NCBI RefSeq assembly: GCF_016863175.1
Contig: NZ_BOOJ01000015.1
Coordinates: 1 to 42,284 of the forward strand
DNA: 42,284 nt
Source of the DNA: Paraplanobispora siamensis
Lineage (GTDB): Bacteria; Actinomycetota; Actinomycetes; Streptosporangiales; Streptosporangiaceae
Direction: 5' to 3'
Shown here piece after piece: positions 39,512 to 42,284 of this stretch. The position numbers and the translations under genes were made by a program. Positions within the stretch are counted from its first letter, which is position 1; each line of letters starts with the position of its first letter. The notes below the pieces were generated by a model. The model ran no database searches and was not told the DNA's origin. It worked only from the letters and a program-made list of their open reading frames with translations.

Positions 39512-41074
39512 TTACTTGGCCGGCTCGCCGTGGGAGTGGGAGTGGCCGGAGGAGGCGGCCGCGGACTTCGCCAGGGCGGCGGCGTTGCGGTCGGGGATGT
39601 CGGACAGGTCGAAGGAGAAGAACGACGAGGTGTAGGCGATCGCCTTGGAGTTGCGCTCCAGGGCGGCGGCGTTGATGTTGGTGATCGTGTCGCACTCGGA
39701 GTGGTAGCAGGGGTCGAAGGCGACGCCGGCGGTGCCGCCGAACTTCGCGGCCTGCTCGGGCGTCTTGATGCCCTCGGCGCCGGTGAAGATGCCGCCGGAC
39801 GGGATGCCGTTGGCGATGAACGGGCCGTAGTCGGAGCGGCCGTCGAAGTCGGTGCCCTCGAACGGCAGCTGGCGCTTGGCGTAGAAGTTCTCCAGGCGCT
39901 TCTCGATCTCGGCGGAGCCGGCCGGGCCGGGGCCCGCGCCCTCGGCGTCGGAGTCGTCACCGTCGTAGAGGAACGTGGCGTCGTTGGGCGAGGCCACCAT
40001 GTCGAAGTTCAGGTAGAGACGGATCTTGTCCTTCTCGGCCTGCGACAGCTCGGCCACGTACTGCTCGGAGCCGAGCAGGCCCAGCTCCTCCGCGCCCCAG
40101 AAGCCGAAGCGGAGCTTGTACTTGGTGGGCACGTAGGCCATCTTCAGCGCGGTCTCCAGGATGGCGGCGCTGCCGGAACCGTTGTCGTTGATGCCGGGGC
40201 CCTCCTCCACGCTGTCCAGGTGGGCGCCGACCATGACGATCTCACCGCTCTTGCCCCAGCGGGAGTCGGCGATGAGGTTCTTGGTCTTGCCGACCTCAGT
40301 CTTGGCGTCGACCTTCAGGCGCACCGTCGTGCCGGGGCTGTCGGCCAGGTCGAGGCCGACGGCCGTGCTGGCCATCACGATCGGGAAGCCGAAGCGCCAT
40401 TCGACGATGTCGAACGCCAGCGGGTCGGTACGGCCCGGCTGACCCTCGTTGAAGAAGATCACGCCGGCCGCGCCCGCCGCCTTGGCGTTGGTGGCCTTGT
40501 CGACGAACGGGCAGGTGCCGCGCTGGATCAGCGCGATGTTGCCGGGTGTGAACCCTGCGAAGTCGCTGGCCTCGCAGCCCGCGGTGGAGGTGTTGGGGTT
40601 CGGCGCCGGCGGGATGACCGGATCGACCACCTGGATCGGCGCGGTGACGTCACCGCCGCTGGAGGAGGCCACGGTCACGAAGTCGGGGCCGTTGGTGTAG
40701 GTCTTGGCCTCGGGCGTGATCTGCTGGAGGACCGAGGGGGAGAACTCCTCCCACTTGATCGGGAACTCCACGTCGGTGGTGGAGGTCCGGTAACCGGCCT
40801 TGCGGAGCTTGTCCTGCACATATGCAAGCGAGGCGTCGTACCCGGCGGTGCCCGCCGCGCGGTTGCCGCCGTTGGCGGTGGCGATCTCCTGGAACTTGTC
40901 CAGGTGCTTCTTGACGTTCTTGCCCTTGACCTGGTGCGCGATGGCGTTGGCCAGCACATCCGGGACGTCGACCCCGGACGACGCGTTCGCCGCGGGGGTG
41001 AAGGCAAGGGGAAGGGCGAGGGCCGTGGCGAGGGTGAGGCCTCGGACCAAGCCGTGTCGGAATCTCAGGCGCAT
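39512..41074 (-). CDS. Secreted M28 aminopeptidase with PA domain
   Basis: The 520-residue protein is a paralogue of the product of the next gene. A signal peptide (residues 1-31, [20 protein letters not shown]) precedes the catalytic domain, into which a protease-associated (PA) domain is inserted at about residues 145-265 (GFTPGNIALIQRGTCPFVDK, AAGAAGVIFFNEGQPG). The zinc set is intact: H285 (GAHLDS), D297 (INDNGSG), E329/E330 (GAEELGL), D358 (YLNFDM) and H458 (CYHSECDT). The C-terminus ends in HSHSHG, a His-rich tag-like tail that might bind metals. GAGGAGC precedes ATG 41074. It probably broadens extracellular peptide degradation; transcription with the downstream paralogue is likely (132-base gap). 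Confidence 0.95.
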   Translation of the reverse strand: MRLRFRHGLVRGLTLATALALPLAFTPAANASSGVDVPDVLANAIAHQVKGKNVKKHLDKFQEIATANGGNRAAGTAGYDASLAYVQDKLRKAGYRTSTTDVEFPIKWEEFSPSVLQQITPEAKTYTNGPDFVTVASSSGGDVTAPIQVVDPVIPPAPNPNTSTAGCEASDFAGFTPGNIALIQRGTCPFVDKATNAKAAGAAGVIFFNEGQPGRTDPLAFDIVEWRFGFPIVMASTAVGLDLADSPGTTVRLKVDAKTEVGKTKNLIADSRWGKSGEIVMVGAHLDSVEEGPGINDNGSGSAAILETALKMAYVPTKYKLRFGFWGAEELGLLGSEQYVAELSQAEKDKIRLYLNFDMVASPNDATFLYDGDDSDAEGAGPGPAGSAEIEKRLENFYAKRQLPFEGTDFDGRSDYGPFIANGIPSGGIFTGAEGIKTPEQAAKFGGTAGVAFDPCYHSECDTITNINAAALERNSKAIAYTSSFFSFDLSDIPDRNAAALAKSAAASSGHSHSHGEPAK

Positions 41075-41277
41075 AACGCTCCTCGGGAGACTGTATGGGG
41101 GGTCCCATTCCGTACTAGAGCGGAACGTACCGTTATCAATCACCTTCGACTAGAGCTGTTGACGCCGAGTTGCAAAAAGTTATGAAGCATGAGTTGACCA
41201 TGACGCGGGAGGCGCGAAGGCCCGACCCTGACAGGGTTTTCTCAGGGATGCTGAGGGAACGTGGTGCTCTTCGGCGT

Positions 41278-41300
41278 TCGTTTCACCGGGTGAGAAACGA
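41278..41300. promoter_or_regulatory. Inverted repeat upstream of the PspC gene
   Basis: TCGTTTC (41278-41284) and GAAACGA (41294-41300) form a perfect 7-bp dyad with nine bases between, 21 bases before the PspC start codon. A smaller palindrome (ACCCTG-A-CAGGGT, 41225-41237) is followed by a T-run. The dyad may be an operator or an mRNA hairpin. Confidence 0.5.
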
Positions 41301-41321
41301 CAACGATCCGGGAGATGCAAA

Positions 41322-41516
41322 GTGCACCGTTCGAGAAACCACAAGATAATCGCCGGCGTCTGCGGCGGGATCGCGGAGAGCCTCGGCTGGTCGCCCACGG
41401 TCGTCCGGGTGCTGTGGCTGCTGCTCTCACTGATTCCGGGACCCCTGTGGGTCGCCTACGTCCTGATGTGGATCCTCATCCCCAAGGCGCCCGCGACCCA
41501 CCACACCCGCTACTGA
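41322..41516 (+). CDS. Minimal PspC-domain protein
   Basis: This 64-residue protein is just one PspC domain: HKIIAGVCGGIAESLGWSPT is the cytosolic part, and VVRVLWLLLSLIPGPLWVAYVLMWILIP is the membrane pair. PspC-type proteins react to membrane stress, and the short forms can anchor or recruit regulators. The GTG start follows GGGAG by eight bases. Transcription is divergent from the M28 genes. It is followed after 15 bases by lipB, on the same strand. Confidence 0.92.
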   Translation: MHRSRNHKIIAGVCGGIAESLGWSPTVVRVLWLLLSLIPGPLWVAYVLMWILIPKAPATHHTRY

Positions 41517-41531
41517 AAATAAGCTGGGGGC

Positions 41532-42167
41532 ATGAGGCAACGCCCCCTGTCCCTGCTCCAGGACGATCTGGTCGACTACGAGAAGGCCATGGAGCGGATG
41601 ACCGACCTGGTCGGCGAGCGGCAGCGCGACGAGCGGCCGGACACCCTCTGGCTGCTCAGCCATCCGCAGGTCTACACCGTCGGCAGACGCACGCTGGAGC
41701 AGCACCTGCCCGACCCGTCCCACGGCATCCCCGTCGTGAGCACGGGCCGGGGCGGGCAGCTCACCTACCACGGCCCCGGCCAGCTCGTCGGCTACCTGAT
41801 CGTCAAGCTCGGCGAGGGCGAGGGGATCGTCGACTACGTGCGCGAGGTAGAGCTCCGGCTCGTCGACGCGCTGCGGGAGCTGGGCGTTGCGGCCGAGCGC
41901 CGCGACACCCCGCCCGGCTCGGAGCTGCTCACCGGCGTGTGGACGAGCGAGACCGGCCGGAAGATCGTCTCCATCGGCATGCGCCAGAGCCGCGGCGTCA
42001 CCAGCCACGGGTTCGCCCTCAACGTCGACGGCGACCTGACCCCGTGGGACTGGGCGGTGCCCTGCGGCATGCCGGATGTGGACATGACCTCCCTCGCCCG
42101 CGAGACCCCCGGCATCCCGATGGACCGGGTCCGGGCCGCGGTCGCGGAGGCCTTCGAGGCGAGCTGA
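41532..42167 (+). CDS. lipB: Octanoyltransferase
   Basis: LipB (211 residues) moves octanoyl from acyl-carrier protein to the lipoyl domains of dehydrogenase complexes, the first step of lipoate biosynthesis. Diagnostic parts are GRGGQLTYHGPGQLVGYLIV (residues 72-91), K144 in GRKIVSIGM, VTSHGFALNVDGDL and the catalytic C178 in VPCGMPDVDMTSL. A GGGGGC is directly before the ATG. lipA usually follows lipB in actinomycetes and may lie beyond the window. The gene is complete and normal. Confidence 0.97.
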   Translation: MRQRPLSLLQDDLVDYEKAMERMTDLVGERQRDERPDTLWLLSHPQVYTVGRRTLEQHLPDPSHGIPVVSTGRGGQLTYHGPGQLVGYLIVKLGEGEGIVDYVREVELRLVDALRELGVAAERRDTPPGSELLTGVWTSETGRKIVSIGMRQSRGVTSHGFALNVDGDLTPWDWAVPCGMPDVDMTSLARETPGIPMDRVRAAVAEAFEAS

Positions 42168-42210
42168 CCCGACAGGGGTGAGCTGATCCGGCCGAGACGA
42201 GTTCACCCGA

Positions 42211-42255
42211 CAGCCCGCACAGCCCGCACAGCCCGCACAGCCCGCACAGCCCGCG
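42211..42255. repeat. Five tandem copies of a 9-bp unit
   Basis: CAGCCCGCA occurs five times in a row (the last copy ends in G). The array lies in the untranslated stretch after lipB; no gene is visible from 42168 to the end of the window. Confidence 0.96.
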
Positions 42256-42284
42256 ACCGTACGGCGGGCGCCCACGGCAGGGCG

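Noticed and set aside
42211-42255. Possible CRISPR array
   Set aside because: The units are only 9 bp and directly adjacent with no spacers, so it is a simple tandem repeat. The same applies to 34985-35056 and 15641-15685.

Overview
The window is very GC-rich DNA with the codon bias of a filamentous actinomycete. The gene set (Zn-type rpmG next to a hadA-hadB pair and murB, BTAD and LAL-type giant regulators, SGAP-like secreted M28 peptidases, PspC, DUF6098-like and SPFH/RHH genes) best fits a chromosomal segment of Streptosporangiaceae (Streptosporangium, Nonomuraea or Sphaerisporangium type). That placement is inference. No phage, insertion sequence, CRISPR array or integrase is visible.

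Layout. 1-5 kb: small hypothetical genes, an AraC-type regulator, a formylglycine-generating-enzyme-like protein, a STAS anti-sigma antagonist with a small helical partner gene, and a SnoaL-like protein whose start codon lies in a dyad. 5-11 kb: a ChaA-type cation/proton antiporter, a large BTAD/ATPase regulator and a hemerythrin. 11-15.2 kb: the housekeeping block tRNA-Thr, tRNA-Met, rpmG, hadA, hadB, a disordered protein and murB, then a yybP-ykoY (manganese) riboswitch leading into a GDT1/UPF0016 manganese exporter. 15.2-18.9 kb: a truncated MarR gene, a LAL-type LuxR regulator and a 55-residue basic protein. 19-22.6 kb: deoC, a full aldehyde dehydrogenase and a shortened dehydrogenase-like protein without a catalytic domain, which looks like a deoxynucleoside sugar catabolic operon. 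22.6-26.2 kb: on the other strand, an ARPP-like protein with a Fis-type helix, an amidase, and an SPFH membrane protein followed by a ribbon-helix-helix protein, with a nested palindrome at the promoter. 26.3-31 kb: two orphan proteins and the helicase HrpB. 31-35 kb: a divergent tetR/membrane permease pair around a cluster of GTTGAA dyads, a DedA-family protein and small membrane proteins. 35-42.3 kb: uppP, a DUF6098-like gene, a CBS-pair protein, small charged proteins, two paralogous secreted M28 aminopeptidases, a minimal PspC protein and lipB.

The housekeeping content covers cell-wall synthesis (murB, uppP), fatty-acid dehydration (hadAB), lipoate attachment (lipB) and ribosome assembly (rpmG). 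Between these lie regulators and stress-related membrane proteins. The most unusual features are the SPFH/RHH operon with its 28-bp nested operator, the riboswitch with a visible mutually exclusive hairpin, the non-catalytic dehydrogenase in the deoC operon, the three-dyad tetR operator, and a recurring pattern of short tandem duplications that copy the last codons and stop of genes (at the FGE-like, BTAD, LAL and tetR genes).
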